Origin: Paragonimus skrjabini miyazakii
Taxonomy: Eukaryota; Platyhelminthes; Trematoda; Plagiorchiida; Troglotrematidae
Length of the DNA stretch: 64,000 nucleotides
Assembly (NCBI GenBank): GCA_014338405.1
Contig: JTDE01022204.1
Coordinates: 48,317-112,316, forward strand
Direction: 5' to 3'
A program made the position numbers and the translations under genes. This document shows, piece by piece, positions 48,976-61,312 of the stretch (its first letter is position 1; each line of letters opens with the position of its first letter). The notes beneath the pieces are model-generated. The model saw only the letters and a program-made list of their open reading frames with translations. It did not search any database and was not told the origin of the DNA.

Positions 48976-50559
48976 ACACTGCACAGATGGAGTTCTCAAG
49001 TCAACTCGTGTTAGCATGTGGCACTAGTGTTGTGAGCCACGAACATGGATGGCGCAAGGGTTATTCATTCAGGAAAGCAGCACATACGTTTCAACATGAC
49101 CACAAACAAAAACACTTATCCACGTCCGGTACTGAACCCAGAACGTCACGGTTACCACAGACGTCAATGCTCAGTTCCTGTATGTACCGCGAACCAGTTC
49201 ATGCCATGCTGCACTCCGATATTTCTTCTTGTATTTTTCCCGCGGCTACTTCAGTGTCAAAATCTAGGCTTTTGCCCCGCTACTGAATAGTAGTGGTGTG
49301 AATGTTATGGTGAGATCGCTCGTCCTTACTATACTAGGACTGTGTTTTATACTACAAGGTGCATGTCTATGTTGATGCCCATGAACTCTAGTAAACCAAT
49401 GTTGCATTCTATCAGCACGTATCTGACGGACCAGATCAACTGATGGTCATCAAAATACATATTGGTAAAGTTAATCTTTCAAAAAGTCGGAAATTATTAT
49501 CGACTGTTTCTAGGCTTGCTTAAAATGTGAGAAAAATATATTCCTGTCTTCATAGGTAAGGGGTTAAAACAGAACAAGATTCAAGGTGTTTTGCTCAGCC
49601 TTGAATTCCGCTAAGCTTAAGATGAGATACTCTAAATAGGAGTTCAAGGAGCTCGTCATCACCACCATCATCATAGAGAGCAATACACCAGTGATTCACA
49701 TTGATGCTTAACTGCCACACAACCAAAAAATATAGTAAACCCTGTAAAGAAAGAGCTCAGAGAGCTAGGAACAATGAACAAGTGGAATTTAATGTGGTCG
49801 AAGGTTAATCAACTAAACGCGATGAGCATTTGGAAGTGTCAACAAATAGCTATACACGTGACTTTTCAAAGAGCCCAATGAAAAAATTTCATGTTTCTTG
49901 AAACGAGGTAAAAGAAATGACTGTGTGAATTAGGCCATAGAAGTGTTTACGTCAAAAAACGGGTGATAGTTTAAATTCTAGGTGTTTTGGTTGTCCAAGA
50001 GCAATTGTTAACTCAACACAAATAATGGTCTATCCCCCAACATAAGGTATAGTATGATAGTTCACTTGTAGACAAGAAAATGAATCAAAAGTAATCGGTA
50101 AGGATTGTGATGAAAACTGCAACGTTTGTACAAAATTTTATGCCATAACTTTGTAATCCTTCGTATCCTTTACTTTACCTGCATACACATGTATTGTTGA
50201 TGTTTAAAAGATTAATGAAAAGATACTTTTATTCTCGAAGGACGTGTTTCATTCATCGTTCCTATGCTCACATATCCTCTGTGCGTTGATTTCTTGGAAA
50301 CTGAAGGCTAACGAAAGCTGCTATCTACTTCAACGTATTTTCGGAACTATCTGTCCAACAATTATCCTGATCATCAACTCGGAATCCTTTTAGAGAAGCG
50401 AAATGGATTAAATCTACCGGAAATACATCTACTCATTATGATGGAATCCTAACGCTACACAATTTGTCGAACTCCTGTGAGTCAATTTCTTCTAGCTTCA
50501 TCACGTTTTTTATTCCTGTTCATTCCACACTTTTGTAGTTTACCGTGTATAACGTTCAG

Positions 50560-51230
50560 ACCCGATGACGTAACTGCCGCTCCGTTCTGCCTATGTAGGT
50601 GGCCAGGCACTCACATGAGAATTCGTAGATGATGTAAGATTTGGCGTTGAGCGGTAGCGGTGTTTTCAACGGTGGTGTTGGGATTCGGGTGGTGGTGAAC
50701 AGCATGACCAGTTGGGCTGCATAGAACGTGCGTCCCATAGCCACCGTGAGAGGGGTTTTCAACAGAGTGGCAATGTCATCACTTTTGTATGACAAACGGA
50801 GATAGACATTTAGTTTGGGAACTGTTGAACACATCGCAGCGGCCGGCTTTTGTTAGCTGAATTTCTCAACAAATGCCGATGGATAGCCATTTTCTTTCAG
50901 CGTGGTTCTCAACAATGACATCTCTCTGGTCAATGTTTCTTTTGAGCAAATTCTTCTTGCGCGATAGAACAAGGTCCTCACCAGACCCCACTTGTACTGG
51001 ATCGGCACAAAACTGTGAAAGTTCAGGTACTGTCCCGTCCAAGTGTGTTTCAGATAGACAGACCGCAGTAAGCAACCGTTGTTCTGGCGCTTCATGAGAA
51101 TATCCAAAAACGCTAGGGTTTCATTCTGTTCGTGCTCAATGGTGAAGCTTATTTTGGAATTCAGCTTGTTCATTGAATCGAGCATACTCGTTGCCAACTC
51201 CTTGGTATCGGCAAGTATCAACACATCATC
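50560..51230 (-). mobile_element. Penelope-like element, left half (minus): RT thumb and start of GIY-YIG
   Basis: On the minus strand it starts in the RT at the catalytic Asp-Asp: DDVLILADTKELATSMLDSM and ETLAFLDILMKRQNNGCLLR (about 51230-51060). LLRTTLKENGYPSAFVEKFS follows (about 50912-50853), then a frame change and KSYIIYEFSCECLATYIGRT (about 50643-50584), the GIY-YIG motif. Then the frame is lost. This is the normal RT-linker-nuclease order. The RT part upstream of the Asp-Asp is replaced by an inverted copy of the nuclease end. Confidence 0.82.
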
Positions 51231-51314
51231 AAATCTTACATCATCTACGAATTCTCATGTGAGTGCCTGGCCACTTACATAGGCAGAACGCAGCGGCAGT
51301 TAGGTCATCGGGTC
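50560..51314. repeat. 84-bp inverted repeat flanking the Penelope RT fragment
   Basis: Arms 50560-50643 and 51231-51314 are reverse complements at 81 of 84 positions, enclosing 587 bases. Each arm encodes the same GIY-YIG motif, on opposite strands. Confidence 0.92.
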
Positions 51315-51600
51315 AACGAACACATCCCAGTTTGGGTTCGCAAAACAATCATGGATACAACAATGCCGGGCTCAAGTCAGAATGTAACAAGTCACAGGGA
51401 ACCAGCATCATCGATTTCCCGACACCTGTTGACTTGTCGACCCCAACCAAACCTGGAGAAGGCGTTTCGGATACGTTACGCAACAAAAAATCGAAGGCTT
51501 CTCCGGTTCGCGGAGGCGGTAGCAATTAGCAAATGTGTGTGTACAAAAAGACTTGTTCGTCAGTACCAAATTACCCTAGTAATTGATGTGTGTGGATGTG
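51231..51600 (+). pseudogene. Penelope-like element, right half (plus): GIY-YIG nuclease C-terminal part
   Basis: Starts at 51231 with KSYIIYEFSCECLATYIGRT, the same motif as the minus copy. It continues through GHRVNEHIPVWVRKT and a frame-shifted tail containing SSISRHLLTC and RRLLRFAEAVAISKCVCTKR. The LRFAEAVAI tail matches the fragment at 5 kb, showing these belong to related Penelope elements. No RT precedes it on the plus strand: it abuts the minus copy head to head. Confidence 0.8.
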
Positions 51601-54600
51601 TGTGAGTGTGCGGGTGTTGGTTGTTGATTTTGTTGTTTAGCTTCACAATGCCCATTGAACTTTGCTATATAAACACACAGACTGCAGTATGTACCTGATG
51701 AGATGCCGCGAAATGTGCTTGAGAGATACATTGTGCAAAAACTGTTTCTGACTTCTCTGTTCAAATTTGTTACGGGAAAAGGTTGCTTTGCTACTCGTTA
51801 TTCTCCAGAACGGTTTCACAGTAAACTGAACGAATAACTAGATAGTGGTAGTTTCCAACCGACGATCGAAGCCGATCAGACATGAAAAATGCATAACTGT
51901 CGCTCGCACCTCGTATTTTGCTTCACATAAGATGGAACAGGTGCACATGCTCACGCATGTACCATCAGACCTCTTTAGCAAGGCCACTTTAGTCATCCAT
52001 CAATTTAGTGTATGTTGAAGATTTCGAACGTAGGCCTTCGTAATTGCGCCACTTTCACGATATGCGCATGAGTAAAACACGCTAAACGACCTCCCCAGTA
52101 AAACCATTATTTAGACCTTCTTAGTAAAATATGAATGTAACCCACAAAAAGTTTTTCCACCAGGTGGTCCACAAAACAAGGGGTTGACCAGTTTTCATCA
52201 TCCTTCTCATGAGTGTTTAGATTGCTGACTTTATATGTTACGGCACTGTGCAAAAACTGACCCGCCGAACTGTAAGTGGACTAAAGGATGGTTATCACTG
52301 AGTACTAATGATCGACCTGAATGACAAAAGTGTGAGCCAGACTTCTTGTCAACAACGTGAACCACCCAAACGCACACCCTTATTTCAGTGGGGCTACAAA
52401 TACACTTAAACACCCTTCAATTGTACGGGGCCTTGTCATCTGTGGATTTTGCGTATACGTCGAAGTCACGAGCGAGGATAACGAGGATATGACAATGGTC
52501 GATCTGTTTACAGATCAGGAAAGGTCATAAAGTAGGGGGGTTTCGTGAACCTTCAAGAAGAAGGTTGGTCTACCAATAAGGACTTATCAGATGACTAGGA
52601 AACTGTTGTCCTTAGCAAGCCCAATGGCGCAGCTAATCCACAAGAAGTTAACGATGAAGTTGAGAAAGCAGAATATTTATTCGCCAACGAATAAACAAAA
52701 CATTTCATCAGGGATCCCTACGAATACAACCTTTTAGAAGACGTTTTGTACACCCAGCCACAGAAAGCTATGCCGAAGCACATTTTGCACGGGCTTTAAA
52801 AATGGAAATGGGAAGGTAAATCGCTGAAAATGTTATGTAAATGCAAACAAGCTAGACTGATGTTTCATTCAGTTAGGCAAACCAAACTATTGACTCTATC
52901 TTTTGCTTAGGTGTATTCCCTGGCTAGCATAGTTATCAGCTTAGTGTTTATTTTATATACCTTGTGTAATTTGAAGTCACAACCTAAAGGTCGTTACAGG
53001 TAAAAAGAAAGACCTTTGCTTGTGCGTTCTTGTCTCTGTGGTGATCAGTGAAAAATGGTGTTGGACAGTTTGTGGATGTAAAGAAAAAGTGAATGAATCT
53101 GAATAGGAGTTAATTTTAATCAAGTTGTTGACCACAGTCATTTCAGCAACGAATACTGAAGCACACTGATGAAATAACATTCAGTCAGACATATGTGGTT
53201 AACGACCAACGAGATTGGATTTCAATATAGTTTACGAAACTTCTAGTGTCGGTTGTCTCTCACTTATGTGCTAACCGAGTAATATTTTGTAACAGTCAAC
53301 CGATTTAACTGTGACTACAAAGTTGACCAATACGTTCCAATGTGAACAGCCCCTAACAGTGAAGCCGTTCTGTCTACAGGGTAACCTTGCTTGCTTCATT
53401 ACTCGGTTTTATCGACTAATTTCTTACATGCTCACCCGTATTTAGTAGGAGGAAATGTGCCAATGGATGACCCGGGGTGTGAAGTAATTTGTAGGTGAGA
53501 GTTAGTCCTCCCTTTAGGTATCTGTAATTCAGTGAGGGCTGACATAGTTCCAACAGTCTTTCCGGGTAGAAGATTTTCGTGAGCCCCATAATTCTTCTAG
53601 CGGCCCATCACTGAACACTATAAATAACTAATCTGTTGTAAGAACGACGTACCCGTATCTACTTTACTGCGTGGCGCGGCTTTGCATCAATAAGGGCCTA
53701 ACCCCACCTGTTGTGGAATGCAAGCGGCAGTATCGAACACCGAAATGCTGTGTGGCGACCACATTTACCGAAATGTTGTCCGTTATCTGGGTCGGCTCGC
53801 CCAGTCGAGTTCAGGCACCAAAGTTAGATCAGACATGGGTAAACATAGATAATTCATAGTTGACCATTATACCTACTTCAGTAATTTTTTTTGAATAGAC
53901 TGTGGTCTATTGAATTTCTGTCAGTTTACAAGGCCTATTAATCAACGACATGAACGCCAAAGTGCACACCCACTAATTCATTCCAATTGACGATCGGTAT
54001 TCTATTATTAGCCGCTTGCAGGCGGTCACAGTATTGAGTCTACAGAAAAGACATATGGTCCGCGCAGCCTCTCAAGTACAGTAGCTAATCAATGTACAAA
54101 CATTAGCATGTTTATGGTAGTAAGCAATCACTACTATTGGTGTTTCATAATTCACAGCGGCTGAAAACTGGAGCTGCAAATCAGGGAGTACGTTGATGTT
54201 GAACATTTCATGAACAATTCAGCAATTGACAAACCTCACAACAGATCCCTCAGGAAATTGAGATCTCTCTAGCACACAGATACCCTTCACTGGGTTATTA
54301 GAATTCACGAAGAATATACTGATTGGTGAAAGCTAAGAAAATCTATGCATACCTGATTCCGTGTTGAACAGTTCAGAGAGGAAAGACAAGTAAGAAAATA
54401 GTTTCTGCTTAAGATGGTCGGCAATAAAAGAATTGAGAAAACAAAACCCACAACATAATGAGCGAAGTAGAAATTCGACCGCTGTTTATCAAGCATACAA
54501 TACTCGTACTACAACATGCAATGGAGGACAACTTACATCATCATTGAAGGGTCGAAAATGTTTTAATTCCACTTGACTTATCCCATCGATCAATTTATTT

Positions 54601-56782
54601 GAATAATCGGTTTGATGTTCAAGATATATAAGTCGTGTTTGAGAGTGAATTCACCTACCGATGACCCATTGACAACAGACTTTAGTTGGTTATTTCAGAC
54701 TGGGTACACCCGGACGCTAACAGAGATCCTTGTTCAGTGCACCTTAGCCAGACCGTCCCTGATAAGGTTAGTTTTGCCAGAATTGTTGGAGGATCCTATA
54801 TGCTAAAGTCAAGCCTCCTCTAATGTGCCAGTAACGTACTTAGAACTGCTTCCATTTCTGCAACCCAGCAAGGTAAGGTAGAAAACGGGTTTTCTAGCAC
54901 TACGTTATATCTTTTTAATAGGACTAATGTCATTCACATAGTTAGAACGACAGATGTGCATATTAAGCTCAAGATGGAGGCTCAGTAACGAACTGAACTT
55001 AGTGGTCTGAAGCAGCCTTTCGAGTAACTTAAAAATCGAGTGGACATTCCTGACCATTAATACACTGTTGGACGACGAACTAAGTTCATATCAAACAACC
55101 GTGCTCAAGTCGTTTTCTTGCGTAGTTACAACTAATGTTTTGCCTCCCTGGAAGTGCTCTATGCAACCGGAATGACGGAGACGCATCAGTTTACATTAAG
55201 TTCAGGTTGTCCGCGGCCCATCAGTTTAGTGTATCTAATCAGTCAAATTGTCCATTCTACACCAAATTTTTTCCCAACAGCACATAATAGCAACGGGAAA
55301 TTGATAGATGGGTTGTATGTTTTTGAGCAGAAATTAAATAACAAGTAAAGTCCTAGTAAGAAGTCTTAAAACACAGTTAATCACAATAATAACCTTAAAA
55401 GGCCTCGCTCACTTTGAGTGTATACCGGTGGTCTTGAATGTAACCGGTAATCCACAGAAAATGAAACCATGTTTCACGTAGAGCGTTAAATGGATAACTC
55501 AGTCGAAATCCATAGAAAAGCTTGAAAAAAACGGTATCAATTAGGTTGCTTTCATCAGGGACCCATGTCTAATGTTATTGAATAGCAAGTGAATTCGCAC
55601 CACAGGAGAATCCCTTTCAAAACAGTTTAGTCAGTAACAAACAGTTGTGACAAAAACTGCGAAATTAATAAGATTAGCTTCAGCCTCTTATATTCTAAAG
55701 ACCGAATGCGGTCTCACAAACGACAGCCTTACAGTTACACGTGATATGCAAGACATTTGCAATGAATAAACCGCAGCTTATCTAAACGTAAAGTTTGCAG
55801 TTGTCCTAATCTTAAACGTTCCAATCCTCGTTTCACGTGAACAGACTTGAATTTGCTACATTACGAATCCTACTCAGTTTATTTCGTCTGCTAGCTACAC
55901 GTTAAAATCTGAGAGAAAATTAGGATAAGAAACAACTTATGTAATTTACTGATTTGTTTTAATGTGTTAAACGAAATGCCACGTGTGGGCTGACTGTTCA
56001 TTTATGGGAAGGTTTCACATAGCCGAAACACTCATTTCCCAAAGTGGTATGACGATTACACAGAAGTTTACGTTATACTGGTTTCTGGTGAAAATCTACT
56101 CGATTCACCGCTTATCCAAACCCCGACACAACAGGAGGTCTAACAAGGGCCCAATCCAAACGTCACGTCGAACATACTGCATCAGGATTGGACAACCCGT
56201 CTCAGTGTTATGCCTTCTGCTATTCGATTATTTCTTTATTTTGTACTGCACCAATTAACGTTCAGTTTGTGACTTTGCATGTGCTAATACGACCAACCAG
56301 TGATGGACTGTGATTTCTTAAATATTGTTGTACATCCGTAAATTTGGCTTCTTGTCTCATGAATATGAACTGCTTACTGCAACTAGTACGAGGCCTTCTC
56401 CTAATTATTTGCGTGTGAGGTTTCATTTTGAGCACAATTTATAGGGCTATTCGAAGTTCCTAATTCCGAGTACTACAAGATTGTAACAACAATAATAGTT
56501 TACTGTTTAAAACCCGAAATGCTTTACTCTTCTATTCCACCATTCCTTTGCTTCAGCAATTTGCGAAAGTACAGACAAACCTCTGTCAATTTCGCAATGA
56601 TTGCTAACAAGTTTTTTTTTACAAATGGTGATTTTTAAGTCTACCCGTGTTCACTTACTGGTTTGCACAGCACTAACAAAAAACATATACGTTTTTCCTT
56701 AATTTGGTTAGTGAGGAAACCTATCCATACTTGCTAAACTTAGGTAACCAAATCTGTGCCCTAAACACACCACAGGACTTAC

Positions 56783-56895
56783 TCATGCGCTATTTCCAGC
56801 GTGTTCTCTTGGCCAATGAACAACACACGTTTGTCGTGGTAAGATTTGAAGACCGTTAGAGGACTTGGAGCTTGAATAACTTGATCCGGATCAAT
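56783..56895 (-). CDS. HDHD5: HDHD5-like HAD hydrolase, exon after motif II
   Basis: Acceptor cttcaatacag in phase 0, then IDPDQVIQAPSPLTVFKSYH, DKRVLFIGQENTLEIAH and donor gtaagt at 56782 (phase 2). It aligns with the family segment ADQVILSHSP...YHHKRMLVSGQGPVMENAQ; the more usual SGQG is IGQE here. The phase matches the exons on both sides. Confidence 0.92.
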
Positions 56896-59800
56896 CTGTA
56901 TTGAAGGGAATAAAACCATCTCATCGATTTACAAATTTGTCTGAGAGATGAAGTCGAACGTTATTTGTAAAACAATGTAAACTAACTTTGTATTATACGT
57001 TTCGTATTTATGTGTAAACTCGAATAAGTAACAATAAGATGTCTGTATCTTGTAAACAAACAATCGGTTCCTAACTGAGGATGTGATATCATCAGTAAGA
57101 CCACTCGGTTGCGAATTCCATTGTCTTCCTTCTCACTGACTGTACTGAATTCAAAATTGACCCAGTTTGTTCAAGTGTGACCCGCCACTATACTCGATAA
57201 TGAATTATGCTGACATACATATGGGAAGAAAACAGATGTTTACTAACCTCTGGTTCCAGCTCGGTTAAAGCCCCAGTAAAAGCAGATTTACACCTGGGGG
57301 CATTCAAACACTCTGAAGCGGATAATAATTGTTGAAACTTTAGCCTAGGCATTGTGTTGAGTGATACGAGTATGAGACTGTACGGTATTGAAAAGAAAAT
57401 AAGACCGTGAAACCCAGGTGGAATTAAATCAACCATTAACTTGTGAGTAGCAGGGGCTCTTGGTGCGTACAAGTTAAAAACCGCTCACAGTTGATTGCAG
57501 CTGTCTCATTCCCACAACCTCTTCAGCCAGGCCCTTTCGAAAAAAGCCACAATACTCGAGTTGCGCCCTTGTTTGAACTCATTAGTAGTGCATATCCTTG
57601 CCACGTCTTCATGAAGCAGCCCTTCTGTGGGGCAAACATGTGAGAAGATCGAAGCCCAGACAATATTCCTAATTGTGCTAGTTTCACTCCGGTTAAAACC
57701 AGTCCAAATTAGGAAAGCTTGTTGTTGCACTGGCGCTTAATTCAGTGTATGGACAAAACTGACAACGGTTGCTCTAGGATCGTACAAAACTTGCTGACTT
57801 GCGTCATCTCAAGAGGCTCAATGGATGGGAATATACACTACGTGAGCTGATGCAAAGGTACCTCAGAGTGAGCGGTTGTTGCTCCAATCGATTGGTTACG
57901 GTGTCGGGTCCAGTGTCAGTTGGGGTAAGTGCTACTGGTAGACGAGCCTGACCGATGTGATCGACAGTCGAATTCAGTTGTGACACAACACTTATATTGC
58001 TATGGGTCACAGTAACTATAGTATACATAATTTAAAAGTTGAAAACAGGATTTTTGAGCCGAAAACGCTGACTTCAACTTCATTTTTGCACACTCCTATT
58101 ATGTTGAGTGTGTTAGTACCATGGTGATGCACTTGCCAGCTCATACCATACTCAAATTTGTGATATGCACATAGCGTGATGTGGGCAAGTTGCGCGCGCA
58201 GTATGTTCCACCCATCAGTATGCACCGGTCGCCTGGACGTTGATGTACGCACACACAAGGAAGCGCGAATCGTGTCGAAGCTCTCAGCGCGACATATGTC
58301 CACGGTTTGCAACCCGTGCAGCCAATGCATCCAACTGCCTGCCTAACGTGACACGTTACTGGTGTACCGGTTAAGACGTCGGACTGAACAGGACACGCCA
58401 TTATCGACCCACCGATGGGACCCAAGCCTGTGCAGCTGAAACGCAGCGACCTGGGTTTCGGTCAAGCCCAACTGACGTTAAGTGCTAGCCGGCAGTCGAA
58501 GAGATCCAGCACAGTTCAAACGTAATGACGACCTACTCTTATGTTTCCGTCAAATCAAGAGCTTCTTAATGCGTTGTTTTATACCAACCGAAGCAAGCAA
58601 GTGTGATCAAGGGGAATGTGGTAAGCTCTGAAACAAGCTTTTTTTAAACCTGTCGGAGTCATCGTAACCGGTATCATGCATTCGGTTTGTATAAAGTGTG
58701 ACCACTTGGCCGCCATAAACTGTCGGACTTTATAATTGCTTACGTAGTGCAACACTGCTAATCACTCCTTTGCACAGGTAATTTATCAAAGCAAGGTATC
58801 CAGTAGATGTTACAAACGCGTTTCGTAACCGTATATACACATGGCTGTGTTATAGATTCTGTCCTCTACAGAACGATTTATACCTTTGGTTATCAGCTAT
58901 CAACCGGGCGTAACAAATACTTCACTGACACAATAGCCAGTTGTGACAAGTCCTCAATGTCTACACCCTCACTGCTCAAGATTAGTGCGGATACAGCACT
59001 TCGCAGTCCGGGAATAGCATTATTTTACTTAAATGATATAAACTTTGGCTTATATTGTTTACGAAAAACATTCACTGCATACCAAGGTTGATCACTATGT
59101 TACTCAGTGAGGGCCTGTGACACAGCCTTTGAAAGGCTCATGAAGAGGATGGCAATCAAACTGGGCATTACAGAACAAGCCTTATTGTACATAGCATTTA
59201 TATAACGACCTTTTATGAAGTTTAGTTAACGTATACGAAACTCGAACGCTACTCACATTTAATGGCTGCCTTCGCATTCAGATAAATGTTTCAACCATAT
59301 TTTCTAGAAAAGAAACACTGGACTCGAGTTTCGGTAATGTTAACGCTCATCAGTTGTTCGTGAACTTTGGCCCACGGAGATTGTAGCTATGACCCACCTT
59401 CTCATGAATTGACCATGCTGGTCACCTTGCCAAGCTCTACCGAACTGCTACATTTAAAACCCAGTTATATTTACCTAGAGTATTCTTTAATCACAAAAGG
59501 GAACAAAGTAGTTGTCTTATTTCCTAAAATATCGGATTTCTTAAATCCGGTAGACCGAGCAACCTACTGATGATTAAGATACAGTCAGGTATCGATTACC
59601 TCATTTCGCAAGAGGTCGATGAGAAAGTGCGTCTGAATGTTAAATCCTCAATCAGCTATAAGTAACGTTGAAGTTACACCCACTAAATCCTCGTCTGAAT
59701 AGTGACAATAAAAACAAGCTGCAACAATGTTTACAAATTTTTAATAAAACATTGCACTTTTGGAAACCATTAACTTGAACCTTGTCACCGCAAACCAGGC

Positions 59801-61114
59801 TTATTGTAGCGAAAAGGCATCTAATAAAACACAATCTTTATTTTGCAACTCGCCAGTTTCCATGCTACGCGCGAGCTCACGTTTATGTGTCAGAATTCTG
59901 GGCCACGACAACCCCGGTTTCCACTCACACGTCGTGTGCACTTCTGCTCGGTTTGTGTGTGATCGACACCTTCTATCGGGGGTTTTTCCACCTGCCATTC
60001 TTCGTCCGTTGGTCCGATTTCGTTGAGCAATGGCTCGTCGAGTCGCTCGTGTTGTCCTCCATCTATCCACACTGGGCTATGATCGTTTTCCACGGGAGTG
60101 TCGAGATATTTTTGGGAGTGTTGGAATAATCGCGCCTCAAATCTGGTCATCCATCCCATTTTGCCTATCCTGTCTCACCCATTGGTTCGATCCAGTTGAG
60201 CGATGACTCATCCGGTCGTCCATGTTGTCCTCGATCCGCTCGCTGTGAGCATTTGGAACTACCTCCCCCCAGTGTTGGGGGTACCCCGCCGACTGTTAGA
60301 ATACTCACACCTCCGGTTTGTTAATCCACCACAATATGTTAGTAACACATAAGCATATGTACCAGTACTATCTTAGACGTGTGTGTTGGCAGAAATGTGA
60401 AATATGACAGTATATTTATGATGCTGTAGTCAGTTCTTAATTTGGCATGCCTACTATTTTATAACAATACAGAAACACAGTGTTTACTGTTAATAGTTTT
60501 ACTTACTGGAGATCACTGAAGCAATAGCAGTTTGAAAACACAAAAATAGTCGCGAATTTCCTATAATACTACGTTGGGCAACGAAACTTTAAATAAAAAT
60601 GACCAAAATTTTCCACCTTCCATGTCGTTTCCTCTCAAACTAGTGCGTGGATTGTGTCAAGAATATATTCACAACTGTCTCAGACCTGTTCATCAGTTCC
60701 CTATCTCGATGGACCGATATCTCTCTGCACTCTTGTTTGGAATGCTGTATTTCGCATGGCTTCGCTGAAAATACCGCAACGAGGCACTAGTTGTTAATCG
60801 GAGAACCAGTCAGTTATTCAGTCTTTCTTATCCACAGTGCATTCGAAATATCTTATTCCGCACGATTCCTACTCCGTTGATTGCATGTTATACTTCATCG
60901 TGATATCTAAGCGCTTATCCAAAATCGCCGACGAATTAAGCCCGTGTTGAATAGTTATTTCGAGTACAGACTGCAACCACCTGTTAAATGCGATCAGTGA
61001 TTCTACACTCAGAACTTTCAACTAACTCAAAATATTCCAGATAAATGGAACCTGATCGAAAATATTTTCAGTTTACAGTAGAATCTTTAACTTCTAGACA
61101 CAGAACTAACAAAC
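56896..61114 (-). other. HDHD5 intron (4.2 kb)
   Basis: gtttgt to cttcaatacag. Holds the solo LTR at 59805-60333. Near 58340-58460 a sequence with tRNA-like phrasing (ggttaagacgtcggact) may be a SINE relic. Nothing else recognised. Confidence 0.55.
59805..60333 (-). mobile_element. Solo LTR of the Ty3/gypsy family, full length
   Basis: 529 bases on the minus strand, beginning TGTGGTGG and ending GCTACA, co-linear with 46074-46603. It retains the CACACGACGTGTGAG block and AATAAAGATTGTG. Flanks (ttat / atat) are not an exact target-site duplication. With no internal sequence nearby it is a recombination-derived solo LTR. Confidence 0.85.
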
Positions 61115-61312
61115 CTCCACATTGAACCACTTGGATAATCTTTCCGCCTTTGCCGGACCGTAACTGCATGCATTGGTTACAAATGCAACCGGTACTCGTA
61201 GTTCCGTTCCTTCCGGGTTGCAGAGCAACTTGAAGGCTTCTTGAGCGTTAGGAAGCGGTTTTGAACCTCGTCCGAGTACTCCATCAATATCGAACAAAAG
61301 ACCAAAGTTGGG
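61115..61312 (-). CDS. HDHD5: HDHD5-like HAD hydrolase, exon with HAD motifs I and II (first found)
   Basis: HDHD5 (CECR5) is a NagD-like HAD-superfamily protein usually assigned to mitochondria; its substrate is not established. This exon starts after cattttgacag in phase 0 with PNFGLLFDIDGVLGRGSKPL. The DIDGV motif I supplies the nucleophile Asp8 and acid/base Asp10 (numbering from this exon). It runs through ELRVPVAFVTNACSYG, where Thr46-Asn47 is motif II, to FNVE and the donor gtttgt at 61114. All catalytic HAD residues are intact across the gene. The seven exons total 1194 nt, i.e. 397 residues plus stop, against about 420 in vertebrates. The missing part is the N-terminal targeting region, which must be on an exon I could not find above 61312. 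Confidence 0.93.

Larger units (their letters stand above)
42543..56782 (-). other. HDHD5 intron (14.2 kb), the main retroelement sink
   Basis: gtaagt to tttcattag. It holds the Ty3/gypsy remnant and LTR (about 44.3-46.6 kb), fold-back Penelope fragments (46.9-47.4 and 50.5-51.6 kb) and a truncated LINE copy (48.5-49.0 kb). I see nothing assignable in 42543-44280, 49000-50540 or 51600-56780. Confidence 0.6.

Noticed and set aside
53671..53859. 62-codon ORF that looks protein-like
   Set aside because: Too short, no splice signals matched, no family recognised.
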